From the NCBI RefSeq assembly GCF_900636745.1, contig NZ_LR134310.1, positions 992,001 to 1,056,000 on the forward strand: a DNA stretch of 64,000 nt, written 5' to 3'. The position numbers and the translations under genes are program-made. Position 1 is the stretch's first letter. Every line of letters begins with the position of its first letter. The stretch is from Actinobacillus equuli (GTDB taxonomy: Bacteria > Pseudomonadota > Gammaproteobacteria > Enterobacterales > Pasteurellaceae). The notes under the pieces were generated by a model. That model saw only the letters and a program-made list of their open reading frames with translations. It made no database searches and was not told the DNA's origin. Of the stretch, positions 7,600 to 16,301 are shown one piece after another.

Positions 7600-10500
7600 A
7601 TGAAAAGCAAGAGCTTAGTTGTTGCGATGGCAACAATGTTAGCCTTATCAACCGAGGCAGATGCAAGTAAGCTAGCCAGCGAGCTTGCGACCACTGCGAG
7701 ATATTATCCGAATGCGGCGAATAGCTATAATAAATATTCGTCAATGTATTCAGGATATTATACGAATAATAACAATCGGAATTATTATTCGTCTTGGTTT
7801 AATCCAGCTCGCTATCGGGGTACTATTACCCGAACGGTAACGACCAAAATAAATGGTGTCATCGTTACCAAAATTTATACAACAGTAAATGGTAGAACCA
7901 CTGTTCGAGTTATTATCTCAGATGGTAAACCAACTGTTGTAAATAAACCGACAACACCGCCAACAAGGCCTGTCGTAGATACCAAACCGGTTGTAACGCC
8001 AACTCAACCGGTAGTTGACAAAAAACCGGTTGAGACACCAACTCGACCAGTTATCGACAAAAAGCCTGTTGAGCCTCCAGTTCAACCTGTAGTGGACAAG
8101 AAACCTGTTGAGACGCCTACTCGACCGGTTGTTCGTAATCCGGTTGAAAACCCAAGCCAGCCTATCGTAGATACGAAACCGGTTGTTGATACGCCAACGC
8201 AACCTATCGTAGATACTAAGCCGGTTCGTGAACCTGAACCACCTATCTCTGATACAGGTCCTATCATTATTCGTCCAAGTAAGCCTATCGCAACACGCTC
8301 TCCAATTGTTGCATCTGATGTGCCTACTCGAGGCGAACAATGGAATGACCGTTCACGCGGTTATAACTTACACGATCCAAATAACAAGGCCAATGTTACC
8401 TTGGATGGTAGTGGTGTAATCGTTGGTATTTTAGATAGCGGCTTTAAAAACTATCTGATGGCAAACGATATCGAGAAAAAATTCGGTCATCGTGCTGAAA
8501 TCATTGAAACAGGCCGTTCTGCGCCTTCATCGGCAACTCACGGTATTATGGTGGCAGAAATGGTGGGTGGTGGTACATCAAACAACGGTGTAGCACCGAA
8601 AGCTAAACTACTTTTAGCGGATATTACTCGAACCACCGCCAATGGTTCAGGTTTATTGGCTAGCGCTTCATTTTATAACGATTTATGGAATAGAGGTGCG
8701 AGAATCTTCAATCAGTCATATGGTATTCCAAAACCATTAACTTACTTTAACAATGATAGTCGTTCTATGTACTATTACGAACGCCAATTCGATAGTAGCA
8801 TCTTGAATGTCTATAAAAATAAAGTAAAAGACGGCGGTTTATTTATTTGGGCTGCGGGTAATAACCGTGGTGATAAAGATCCGAGCGTTCAAGCAGGTTT
8901 ACCTCACTATATGCCGGAATTGGAGAAGGGTTGGATTTCTGTTGTTGCGTTAGCGACAAGAAGCTCTAACAGTTTAGGTAATTTTGAATGGAGCAATTTA
9001 TTACCATACTCTCAAGCGGGTGTGGCGAAAAATTGGACCGTTTCAGCAATGGGCGACTACGTTTTCAACTTAAGAGGTAGCAACGTAGTATCAAGTGGTT
9101 CATCATTTGCTGCGCCGGCCGTAACTGGTACTGCAGCATTAGTGAAACAAAAATACCCTTGGATGGATGGTAACTTAATCAAACAATCTATCTTAACCAC
9201 AGCAACCGATATCGGTGCGCGTGGTGTAGATGATGTATATGGTTGGGGTTTACTCAATGTTGAAAAAGCTACCAAGGGTCCTGCACGTTTTGACAAAGGC
9301 CTAGCATTTGCAGATAACGTGACTGTTAATATCCCAAATGGACGTTATGAGTTCTCGAATGATATTGACGGTAACGCCGGCTTAGTTAAAAATGGTAAGG
9401 GTGAACTTGTCTTATCAGGTGCAAGTACTTTTGAAGGTGTAACAACCTTAAACGAAGGTGCTATCACCATTAACGGTAAGAAATATGCGTCAAAAGTCAA
9501 TGTAGGTAATCGTGGTACTTTAGTTGCAAACAGTACAACGTTAGAAAATGGCGTAAATAACGAAGGTACGTTTGTTAACCAAGGTTATTCAACCATCAAC
9601 AATAACTACATCGCTTCAGCGCAAAGTACGTTAGTGTCAGATTTAGGTTCTAACTTAAATGTGAAAGGTGAAGTAGATTTAAATAATTCAACTTTAGCAC
9701 TAACCGCAGAAAAAGATGGTAAAGCACAATATGTTACAGCGAAAGGTGTAACTACTTCTGCAATTACCTCTGATACTGCAATTAAAGGCAACTTTAGTGC
9801 GATTGAAACTTCTGGCTTATTAAATGCGACGGCAGTTAAAACCAGTGAGAATGAGATCAGTGCAACAGTTAGCCGTAAAAATGTTGCAGATTATGTGAAC
9901 AAAACAACCTCTGGCGAAGCAATGTGGGAAAATGTTGCTATGGCGTTAGAAAACAGTTTCACTACTTTAGATTCACAAATTGAGGAAAATAAAGGCACAA
10001 CAACTGCAACGAATGACTCTTTTGCACAACAAGCGGCTGTTTTACAAAATAGCATTGCAAATGCTAATACGCAAAGCGTAGTCTTAGATAGCTTATCTGG
10101 TCAAATTTATGCGTCAGCGCAGGCGCTTACTTTTGAAAATGCAGAAACAGTAAACAAAGACTTATCTAACCGTTTAGTGATGCTTGGTGCATTAGATAAT
10201 ATCGGTAACACCGCAGGTGTGTGGGTAACCGGTATTTACGGAAACGGTACCTTAAAAGAAGCAGGATTCGGTGAAGGTAAAACAAATACCTATGCAGGCC
10301 AACTAGGTTTTGATAAACAATTCACTGACGATGTTATTTTAGGTGCTGCGCTTAATTACTCAAAAGCGGATGTAAGCTTCAACCGTTACGGTGGTAGCTC
10401 AAAAGCGGATGGAATTGGTGCGTCTTTATATGCTCGTGTAGGTAACAAGCACAAAACACCTTGGTATGTACAAGGTCGTGTAGGTTACGGCAGTGTTGAT

Positions 10501-11049
10501 TCAGATGTCGAACGTAATATTATTTTGGCGGATAATAACGTGAGTACAGCAAAAATTAACCACCGTGATAAAGTGCTTTCTGCTTATGTAGAGTCAGGCT
10601 ATGACTTCAAAATGGGTAATCTTGCATTTACACCGTTTGTCGGTTTAAATCACGATGTTGTCAGACGTGGCGCATTTAGTGAGGAAAACAGTCAATTCGG
10701 TTTAACTGCAGATAAAGCAACCTATAAACAAACTAGCGGACTTGTTGGTTTACGTACGTCATTAGATGTAAACGTTGCAGGGATGAAAACAACCCTTCAA
10801 GGTTATGTAAATCACCAAAAAGCGTTTAATGATGAAGATCTTAGCTTTAAAGCAAGCTATACCGGTTTACAAGATGCGAAATTCGATGTGAAAGGTATCG
10901 GTCTTGCGAAAAGCAAAACGTGGGTTGGTGTAGGTGCATTAACCGAAGTGAACAAAAACACCTCGTTATATGTTAACTACGATTTAAAACTTACGAAAAG
11001 TAAAGGTCATAACAATGTTGTGACTGCTGGTGTGAGAGTAACTTTCTAA
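7600..11049 (+). CDS. aasP: Subtilisin-like serine protease autotransporter (AasP/Ssa1 type)
   Basis: 1149 aa, a type Va secreted protease. An N-terminal signal peptide is followed by a Tyr/Asn-rich stretch and then residues ~116-228, a proline-rich region of about seven imperfect 12-14-aa repeats (PTxPVVDKKPVE type). The S8 protease domain carries the triad Asp279 (ILDSG), His314 (SATHGI) and Ser502 (SGSSFAAP). An autotransporter-associated repeat (VKNGKGELVLSGASTFEG) and a beta-helix-like passenger follow. The C-terminal ~280 residues (from GVWVTGIYGNG) form the beta-barrel, ending in a terminal Phe (GVRVTF). The family includes AasP of A. pleuropneumoniae, which cleaves surface lipoproteins, Ssa1 of M. 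haemolytica and NalP. The symbol is an inference from family and host; the proline repeats may differ in number between strains. Confidence 0.85.
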   Translation: MKSKSLVVAMATMLALSTEADASKLASELATTARYYPNAANSYNKYSSMYSGYYTNNNNRNYYSSWFNPARYRGTITRTVTTKINGVIVTKIYTTVNGRTTVRVIISDGKPTVVNKPTTPPTRPVVDTKPVVTPTQPVVDKKPVETPTRPVIDKKPVEPPVQPVVDKKPVETPTRPVVRNPVENPSQPIVDTKPVVDTPTQPIVDTKPVREPEPPISDTGPIIIRPSKPIATRSPIVASDVPTRGEQWNDRSRGYNLHDPNNKANVTLDGSGVIVGILDSGFKNYLMANDIEKKFGHRAEIIETGRSAPSSATHGIMVAEMVGGGTSNNGVAPKAKLLLADITRTTANGSGLLASASFYNDLWNRGARIFNQSYGIPKPLTYFNNDSRSMYYYERQFDSSILNVYKNKVKDGGLFIWAAGNNRGDKDPSVQAGLPHYMPELEKGWISVVALATRSSNSLGNFEWSNLLPYSQAGVAKNWTVSAMGDYVFNLRGSNVVSSGSSFAAPAVTGTAALVKQKYPWMDGNLIKQSILTTATDIGARGVDDVYGWGLLNVEKATKGPARFDKGLAFADNVTVNIPNGRYEFSNDIDGNAGLVKNGKGELVLSGASTFEGVTTLNEGAITINGKKYASKVNVGNRGTLVANSTTLENGVNNEGTFVNQGYSTINNNYIASAQSTLVSDLGSNLNVKGEVDLNNSTLALTAEKDGKAQYVTAKGVTTSAITSDTAIKGNFSAIETSGLLNATAVKTSENEISATVSRKNVADYVNKTTSGEAMWENVAMALENSFTTLDSQIEENKGTTTATNDSFAQQAAVLQNSIANANTQSVVLDSLSGQIYASAQALTFENAETVNKDLSNRLVMLGALDNIGNTAGVWVTGIYGNGTLKEAGFGEGKTNTYAGQLGFDKQFTDDVILGAALNYSKADVSFNRYGGSSKADGIGASLYARVGNKHKTPWYVQGRVGYGSVDSDVERNIILADNNVSTAKINHRDKVLSAYVESGYDFKMGNLAFTPFVGLNHDVVRRGAFSEENSQFGLTADKATYKQTSGLVGLRTSLDVNVAGMKTTLQGYVNHQKAFNDEDLSFKASYTGLQDAKFDVKGIGLAKSKTWVGVGALTEVNKNTSLYVNYDLKLTKSKGHNNVVTAGVRVTF

Positions 11050-11074
11050 GCCAGTATTTACTGATAAGAACACT

Positions 11075-11106
11075 ATGAGCGCTAGACGTAGCGCTCATAT
11101 TTTTTT
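11075..11106 (+). terminator. Rho-independent terminator of the autotransporter gene
   Basis: ATGAGCGCTA and TAGCGCTCAT form a perfect 10-bp stem with a GACG tetraloop, followed by ATTTTTTT. Confidence 0.92.
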
Positions 11107-11132
11107 GCAAAATTTCGGGGAAAAACGACCGC

Positions 11133-11579
11133 TTATTTCAGCAAGTCTTTTAGGCTGGATTTCATTTTTTCCATCTGATCCAAATAGATATGTTGATTCT
11201 CCAACTCATCAATCAAATGATTGATAGCTTCGGACAACGTCATCTCTCTTTCCTTCGAATACTTCGATAAACGTAACCAACTCGCATATTCTAAATCGAT
11301 CGATTTTTTCTTCGTCGTTGGTTTCTCCGCATTAAAAAAACGCTTACGCTTGGCACGAATCGACTGGCGCATTTTCTTACGTTGCTCCGCCGTCATCTCC
11401 ATTTTAATCCATTGCTCGATTTCTTCCGGCGAATGTTGAAGCGTCGTTAAAAGTTGGACTTTCAGCTCAATCAAACTGGTTTCTTCGTACTTAGTGATAT
11501 TTTCACCTTCTCGATGCTTTTTGAGCAAATACTTCCATTTCCAATTCGCTTCTTGAATCTCTAACTTTTGATAGCGCAT
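11133..11579 (-). CDS. matP: Macrodomain Ter protein
   Basis: MatP binds matS sites in the terminus macrodomain and organises that part of the chromosome. The start at 11579 gives MRYQKLEIQEANWKWKYLLK, which lines up with E. coli MatP (MKYQQLE...GWKWKYLVKKHREGE); a longer frame to 11612 adds only 11 non-conserved residues. The central IRAKRKRFFNAE and KKSIDLEYASWLRL are the conserved DNA-binding region, followed by a C-terminal coiled-coil. It is 148 aa against 150 in E. coli. It is divergent from lonH and near fabA, the same neighbourhood as in enterobacteria (matP-ycbZ-fabA). Confidence 0.95.
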   Translation of the reverse strand: MRYQKLEIQEANWKWKYLLKKHREGENITKYEETSLIELKVQLLTTLQHSPEEIEQWIKMEMTAEQRKKMRQSIRAKRKRFFNAEKPTTKKKSIDLEYASWLRLSKYSKEREMTLSEAINHLIDELENQHIYLDQMEKMKSSLKDLLK

Positions 11580-11663
11580 TTTCTTCTCTTCACAGTGCTT
11601 AAACTTAGGCAAGTATAACGGAATTCTGTATAATAAACCAAATTTCTATTATGAGGCATTTTC

Positions 11664-13301
11664 GTGAATTTAACCCCATTAGACTGGCAATCTCTCACCT
11701 TACATCATTCATTTCAAGAAACGAGCAATGAAGTAGGGTTCTTTGATTTCCAACCCAATGCAAAACAAGCGATTGACCAATTCAAACGTGGGCAATTTGG
11801 TTCGCTATTAGTGATAAAGACGGAAACATTCCCTGAATTTATCCGGGAAATTAAACATTATCTTGCCGAAAATCTTACATCTCCTCTGGTGACCAAAACT
11901 GAATTTAGTCGTAATCACTTATTCGGTTACAGCATTTATCTTGAAAAAGAGCATAAAGTAGAAAACGTAACGGGTGCGATTCAACAAGCAAACAACGGTA
12001 TTTTGCTGCTGAATGTGAACTCATTATTATTGGATATCACGCAATGGGACAAATTAAAACAGGCGTTACTGTTCGGCTCATTTGAACAAAATGCAGTGAA
12101 TAATATCCCTTATCTGCTTCCTCCTATTCAGTCAAATTTCAAACTGGTACTCATCGGTAGCCGAGAAGATATATCTCTATTGGCTGAATATGACGACAGC
12201 CTCTATCAAGTTGCACAATATACCGAAGTAGAATCCTATTTAACTCTTAATGACGAAAATATTGAGCAATGGGGTGATTATGTTCAATCAAGCGCCCAAA
12301 AATGGATTAACAAATCGTTTACTAACCAAGCGCTAAATCAGCTTTTACAAGCCTATGTGCGAGAAAGTGAAAGCCAAGAATTGGTCTCTATTTCACCGAC
12401 TTTACTCAAAAAGCATTTGTTAGGCCTTGCAAATTTTTACCCAAATTCGACCGCTTTAAGCCAAGTAACGGAATATTTTGATTATTTAGAACAGCAATCC
12501 TCTGTTTTAAATAAATATACGACACAAGATATTCTTACGCACCAGTTATATATCGAGACCGAAGATGAAGAAATCGGTCAAATCAACGGTTTGTCCGTGA
12601 TTGAGTTTGACGGTATCCCCCATTCATTCGGTGAGCCGTTACGTATTAGCTGTAACGTACAACACGGCGACGGTGAAATTACCGATATTGAACGTAAAGT
12701 TGAATTAGGCGGAAATATTCATTCGAAAGGTATAATTATTGCGCAATCTTGCTTAGCCAATTTATTAGAATTTCCGACACAACTCCCGTTCTCCGCATCA
12801 CTCGCCTTTGAGCAATCTTATGGCGAAGTAGATGGTGATAGCTCATCGCTTGCTATTTTCTGCGTATTAATCAGTGCGCTATCCAAGCTAGCTTTACCGC
12901 AGTCAATTGCCGTTACCGGTTCTATTGACCAATTTGGTAACGTATTGAGTGTCGGCGGCGTAAATCAAAAAATCGAAGGCTTCTTTAATATCTGCCAAGC
13001 TCGCGGTTTAACAGAAAAACAAGGAGTGATTATCCCTGCAACCTGTATTTCGCATTTGAGTTTAAAAACAGAAGTGATTGAAGCCGTAAAAGCCGGACAG
13101 TTCAAAATTTGGGCGGTTGGAAATGTTTTCGAAGCTATTCAACTTTTATTAGATCGCCATTTTTATGATGAAGAGAATGCGACTAAAACAGCAAAACCTT
13201 CTGTGTTTGGGTTGATTCATCAACACATTGAGCAGGAACAAGAACGCGAAGAAAGCGGTTCGTTTTTTGCCAAAATTAGCAAATGCTTCAGTAAACACTG
13301 A
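11664..13301 (+). CDS. lonH: Lon-like protease, LonH/YcbZ family
   Basis: An ATP-independent or degenerate Lon homologue with a C-terminal S16 protease domain. The catalytic dyad is Ser393 (DGDSSSLA) and Lys436 (GGVNQKIEG); the spacing of 43 residues is the same as in E. coli Lon (S679/K722). The N-terminal AAA-like half lacks a Walker A motif. The GTG start at 11664 has GAGG upstream. It is 545 aa, slightly shorter than E. coli YcbZ (586). The synteny matP/ycbZ/fabA supports the name. An uptake-signal-like stretch (gaccgcttta) is embedded near 12463. The substrate is unknown. Confidence 0.9.
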   Translation: MNLTPLDWQSLTLHHSFQETSNEVGFFDFQPNAKQAIDQFKRGQFGSLLVIKTETFPEFIREIKHYLAENLTSPLVTKTEFSRNHLFGYSIYLEKEHKVENVTGAIQQANNGILLLNVNSLLLDITQWDKLKQALLFGSFEQNAVNNIPYLLPPIQSNFKLVLIGSREDISLLAEYDDSLYQVAQYTEVESYLTLNDENIEQWGDYVQSSAQKWINKSFTNQALNQLLQAYVRESESQELVSISPTLLKKHLLGLANFYPNSTALSQVTEYFDYLEQQSSVLNKYTTQDILTHQLYIETEDEEIGQINGLSVIEFDGIPHSFGEPLRISCNVQHGDGEITDIERKVELGGNIHSKGIIIAQSCLANLLEFPTQLPFSASLAFEQSYGEVDGDSSSLAIFCVLISALSKLALPQSIAVTGSIDQFGNVLSVGGVNQKIEGFFNICQARGLTEKQGVIIPATCISHLSLKTEVIEAVKAGQFKIWAVGNVFEAIQLLLDRHFYDEENATKTAKPSVFGLIHQHIEQEQEREESGSFFAKISKCFSKH

Positions 13302-13336
13302 TCCGACAAGTTCAGCTAACAGTTGTACGCCAAATT

Positions 13337-13390
13337 AAAAGCCTGTACTATCGCTCACAATCCTGAGCCCTGATTGTACGGGCTTTTCTC
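13337..13390 (+). terminator. Probable terminator between lonH and fabA
   Basis: AAAAGCCTGTAC (13337-13348) pairs with GTACGGGCTTTT (13376-13387) with one mismatch. An inner CAATC/GATTG pair extends the stem. The T-run is short. It sits between the lonH stop and the fabA Shine-Dalgarno, so it could also act as a leader structure for fabA. Confidence 0.6.
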
Positions 13391-13411
13391 ATATTTATTG
13401 GAAGAAAAAAA

Positions 13412-13942
13412 ATGAACAACTGTACACCAAACATTAAATCAAGCTATACCTATGAAGACTTATTAGCATCAGGTCGTGGTGAATTATTCGGCAAAGAAGG
13501 TCCTCAATTACCTGCTCCAACCATGTTAATGATGGATCGCATTAACTTAATGACCGAAAACGGGGGCTTATTTGATAAAGGTTATATCGAAGCCGAATTA
13601 GATATTCATCCGGAACTTCCATTCTTTGGCTGTCATTTTATTGGCGATCCTGTGATGCCGGGCTGCTTAGGGTTAGATGCAATGTGGCAATTAGTCGGTT
13701 TCTTCCTTGGCTGGGTTGGTGGCAAAGGCAAAGGTCGTGCGCTAGGTGTGGGTGAAGTTAAATTTACCGGGCAAATCCTTCCGACTGCCAAAAAAGTTAT
13801 TTATCGCATTAATATGAAGCGTGTTATCAATCGTAAATTGGTAATGGGCTTAGCTGACGGAGAAGTAGAAGTTGACGGTCGCGTTATCTATACAGCAACC
13901 GATTTAAAAGTAGGACTGTTCCAAGACACTTCAGCTTTCTAA
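13412..13942 (+). CDS. fabA: 3-hydroxydecanoyl-ACP dehydratase/isomerase
   Basis: FabA dehydrates 3-hydroxydecanoyl-ACP and isomerises trans-2- to cis-3-decenoyl-ACP, the branch point to unsaturated fatty acids. Active-site His75 lies in [19 protein letters not shown], with Asp89 14 residues later, as in E. coli (H71/D85). The start [19 protein letters not shown] is preceded by GGAAG. It is 176 aa against 172 in E. coli. It follows lonH, as in enterobacteria. Confidence 0.97.
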   Translation: MNNCTPNIKSSYTYEDLLASGRGELFGKEGPQLPAPTMLMMDRINLMTENGGLFDKGYIEAELDIHPELPFFGCHFIGDPVMPGCLGLDAMWQLVGFFLGWVGGKGKGRALGVGEVKFTGQILPTAKKVIYRINMKRVINRKLVMGLADGEVEVDGRVIYTATDLKVGLFQDTSAF

Positions 13943-13964
13943 TTTTGCGATCTTGATCGAAGAA
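13943..13964 (+). promoter_or_regulatory. CRP-S site of the pseudopilin (comNOPQ-like) operon
   Basis: The site TTTTGCGATCTTGATCGA continues AGAA. It starts at the base after the fabA stop, about 78 bases before the comN start (centre to ATG). The TGCGA half and the A/T flanks are the mark of Sxy-dependent CRP-S sites, and the H. influenzae operon HI0938-0941 is under CRP-S control. A TAGTAT -10 candidate at 14002-14007 would place the site at about -60. Confidence 0.85.
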
Positions 13965-13997
13965 ATAGATAAACTTCATTTCATTCTCTAACCGAAT

Positions 13998-14031
13998 TAA
14001 ATAGTATTCCTTGCAAGAGGAATACTATTTA
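13998..14031 (+). promoter_or_regulatory. Perfect palindrome overlapping the ribosome-binding site of comN
   Basis: AAATAGTATTCC (13999-14010) and GGAATACTATTT (14019-14030) are exact inverted repeats around TTGCAAGA. One further T-A pair extends into the A of the ATG. The Shine-Dalgarno AAGAGGA (14015-14021) lies in the loop and right arm. If transcribed, the hairpin would hide the ribosome-binding site. If transcription starts within it, it may instead be an operator. Confidence 0.7.
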
Positions 14032-14558
14032 TGTTTAAAGCATTCACACTCATCGAAATTCTTATTACCTTTACTATTCTGGTAATTTCAATTTATTTTA
14101 TTTCTCCGATTACATTTCATATAAATGATCTCATTGCATTAAACAGCGAAATAGAATCCCTCCAATCATTTCTGTATCAATTACAAACAAAATCTCGTTA
14201 CGAAAAGTCAAATTATACACTTACTATTTCACAAAATAATCAAGAGAAAAGTTGGTGTGTGATTGCAATTAAAAAGTCAAATAATAATAAAAAACAAATT
14301 ATTTGTAATTGTTTAAATGTAAAGCAATGCAATATAGCTGATGAATATCAGCTTCATTTTAATCATCATAAAGGTACGGTAATAAAAAATAAAAGTTTAT
14401 ATCCTGAGTCTTTTATTAATATTGATGGAATCGCCGGTAGACTAGAATCAAAATGCATTCATTTATCACTGAATAAAGCCGATGAAATTTTGCAATTAGA
14501 TCAATGGGGAAGAATTTATGTCATACCAAAACATAAACGCAGTCATTGTAAAACATAA
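14031..14558 (+). CDS. comN: Type IV pseudopilin-like competence protein ComN
   Basis: 175 aa with an N-terminal prepilin signal: a short leader MFKA followed by FTLIEILITFTILVISIYF, with Glu at +5. The residue before the cleavage site is Ala instead of the usual Gly. The rest is polar and low in complexity, as in minor pilins. It is the first of four overlapping or abutting small genes directly before recC, behind a CRP-S site; this is the arrangement of comNOPQ (HI0938-0941) in H. influenzae, needed for DNA uptake. The name rests on synteny and the N-terminus. The coding region is more AT-rich than its neighbours. Confidence 0.8.
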   Translation: MFKAFTLIEILITFTILVISIYFISPITFHINDLIALNSEIESLQSFLYQLQTKSRYEKSNYTLTISQNNQEKSWCVIAIKKSNNNKKQIICNCLNVKQCNIADEYQLHFNHHKGTVIKNKSLYPESFINIDGIAGRLESKCIHLSLNKADEILQLDQWGRIYVIPKHKRSHCKT

Positions 14559-15210
14559 ACTATCGGCACTTAGCCTCATTGAGCTACTATTATCACTCAC
14601 ATTAGCCGTATTTATCTTACTATTAGCCGCTAAATCTTATGCACAATTTACTCAAAATAATTCAAAGCAAAAAGAACTTTTATTTTTACAAAAAGAAACC
14701 CATCAACTTATCCATTATTTTCAGCAGCATATTCAGCATTTAGGCTTTCAAGGAGTTTATAGAGAAAATAGTAACTTTTATTTATTTGAACACAAAAACA
14801 AACGATACGTATTAGATAATGAAAGTTGCTTAATATTTTTCTATGATTTAAATAATGACGGATGCCTTGGCAAAAGAAAAACAAAAAATTCCGTATGTAT
14901 AAATAACAAGACAAATAATACACATGATTTAGCAAAAGAAATTTTCGGCTTTAAATTTGAAAATCAAGAAATCTATCTTTACGATAAAAATAAACTGGCT
15001 GATTGTCGAGATAACGAATGTGCAAAACTCCTAAATAGCTGTCCGGAAAAGTGGAAAAAGCTCACTTTTATTGATGATTTTAAAGTTGAGAAGCTTTCAT
15101 TCTCATGGAAAAAGCCTGAAAAACTGATGCAAGTTACTTTAAAACTCGCATCAGTGAAATATAAAAACATTGAATACAGTACAACAAGTTATATTTATAT
15201 CCTAAATTAA
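14518..15210 (+). CDS. comO: PilW-like minor pseudopilin, competence protein ComO
   Basis: 230 aa. The prepilin motif LSLIELLLSLTLAVFILLLA begins near residue 18 with Ala before it (SA/LSLIE) and Glu at +5. The start ATG at 14518 lies 41 bases inside comN and has a good Shine-Dalgarno (GGGGAAGA), so translation is probably coupled. Several Cys (ESCLIF, GCLGKR, DCRDNECAKLLNSC) could form disulfides in the periplasmic domain. It is part of the comNOPQ-like operon. Confidence 0.78.
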   Translation: MSYQNINAVIVKHKLSALSLIELLLSLTLAVFILLLAAKSYAQFTQNNSKQKELLFLQKETHQLIHYFQQHIQHLGFQGVYRENSNFYLFEHKNKRYVLDNESCLIFFYDLNNDGCLGKRKTKNSVCINNKTNNTHDLAKEIFGFKFENQEIYLYDKNKLADCRDNECAKLLNSCPEKWKKLTFIDDFKVEKLSFSWKKPEKLMQVTLKLASVKYKNIEYSTTSYIYILN

Positions 15211-15212
15211 AG

Positions 15213-15899
15213 ATGGAAAAACATACGTTAAACAGTAGCATATTAATTGTTTCATTAATCACCATATCGGTTGTGATTAGTATTATTCTATTAACCAAAG
15301 AAAAATTTATTCAATCTGAAATAAAAACGCAGAGTTATCAATATAATTATTTATCAGAAAGACTCTCTATTTTAGAAAAACTCAATAAACAACATCTCAA
15401 TTGCAAACAAATAAAAGACACGCCGCCTATTAATACTCTTAATACTCAAGTAGCAGAAGTAAAAGTTGCGACAAAGAAACAAAAGTATTCTTTTTATTGT
15501 ATTAAAAAAAGCTTATTTATTGGCAAGCGACCGACTAAAGAAAAATATATTCACTTCTCTCGGTTAGCTGATGTTTTAAATCTTGCTAATACTGAAATCA
15601 GTGAAATAACACATTTAAACGAACTACCGGTAACTTCAGAACAAGATCCTAAGATTATTTTAGTGAAAGGTGATATTAATGAAACGCTTAATCAAGATTT
15701 CTATGGCATTATTATTACTTCTCACCATTTTGATATTAAAGGTACTGCTAAAATTTATGGCATTTTATATTCATCGTATGACAACAACAGAGAAGAACGA
15801 AATATTACTTTTAAAAAGAGTGTCATATTAAATTTAGAGAATAAATATGCTTATTGGGAAGAACTTCCCTCTTCAAGGAATATGCTAAATAATGAATAA
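15213..15899 (+). CDS. comP: PilX-like pseudopilin accessory protein, ComP
   Basis: 228 aa with one N-terminal membrane helix (SILIVSLITISVVISIILL, residues ~9-27) and no Glu at +5, followed by a long polar periplasmic domain. No enzyme motif is seen. It starts two bases after the comO stop and overlaps comQ by eight bases. The role is inferred from its place as third gene of the operon upstream of recC. The start has only a weak Shine-Dalgarno, in keeping with coupling to comO. Confidence 0.72.
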   Translation: MEKHTLNSSILIVSLITISVVISIILLTKEKFIQSEIKTQSYQYNYLSERLSILEKLNKQHLNCKQIKDTPPINTLNTQVAEVKVATKKQKYSFYCIKKSLFIGKRPTKEKYIHFSRLADVLNLANTEISEITHLNELPVTSEQDPKIILVKGDINETLNQDFYGIIITSHHFDIKGTAKIYGILYSSYDNNREERNITFKKSVILNLENKYAYWEELPSSRNMLNNE

Positions 15900-16185
15900 A
15901 TTACTTAAATCTGAATCATTTATTTCCATATTAATTGGCATACTATTATTTTCTATTATATTTATTGTGGTTTCACGTTGGGGAAGTCATCAAACAGAAA
16001 AAACAAATTATATTTATCAACAACAGCAAGCCCTACAAATTATTGAAAATCAACTCGCATTAAAATACGCAGAGCAAAGTTGCGAACAATATATTCAGCA
16101 AAATCATTTGAAATTTAAAATTGAATGCCAAGCAAATAAAATTAGTGTGAGTTTCCCATTAGGCAAAGTAGAAATTACTCCATAG
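15892..16185 (+). CDS. comQ: Small pseudopilin-like protein, ComQ
   Basis: 97 aa with a single hydrophobic N-terminal helix (FISILIGILLFSIIFIVVS) and a short domain with two Cys (SCEQY, IECQAN) that may form a disulfide, ending SFPLGKVEITP. It overlaps comP by eight bases. It is the last gene of the comNOPQ-like operon; 116 bases with an uptake signal (16212-16220) separate it from recC. Identification rests on position and architecture. Confidence 0.72.
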   Translation: MNKLLKSESFISILIGILLFSIIFIVVSRWGSHQTEKTNYIYQQQQALQIIENQLALKYAEQSCEQYIQQNHLKFKIECQANKISVSFPLGKVEITP

Positions 16186-16301
16186 CGTTTGCAAAAAAAC
16201 CGTAAAATCCGACCGCTTGTTTATCCGTAAGGTATCGGCAAAAGTAATTGAATCTCTAAGCTAATTAGTAGAAAATCATCGCCTTATATGAGGTATCAAT
16301 T

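Noticed and set aside
7948..8280. Possible CRISPR-like array
   Set aside because: The repeats are imperfect, in frame and coding (proline-rich repeat of the autotransporter); no spacers or cas genes.
7918..8340. 140-residue minus-strand frame opposite the proline repeats of the autotransporter
   Set aside because: It is the complement of repeated coding DNA (Arg/Asn-rich shadow) in a gene with complete catalytic and barrel domains on the other strand.
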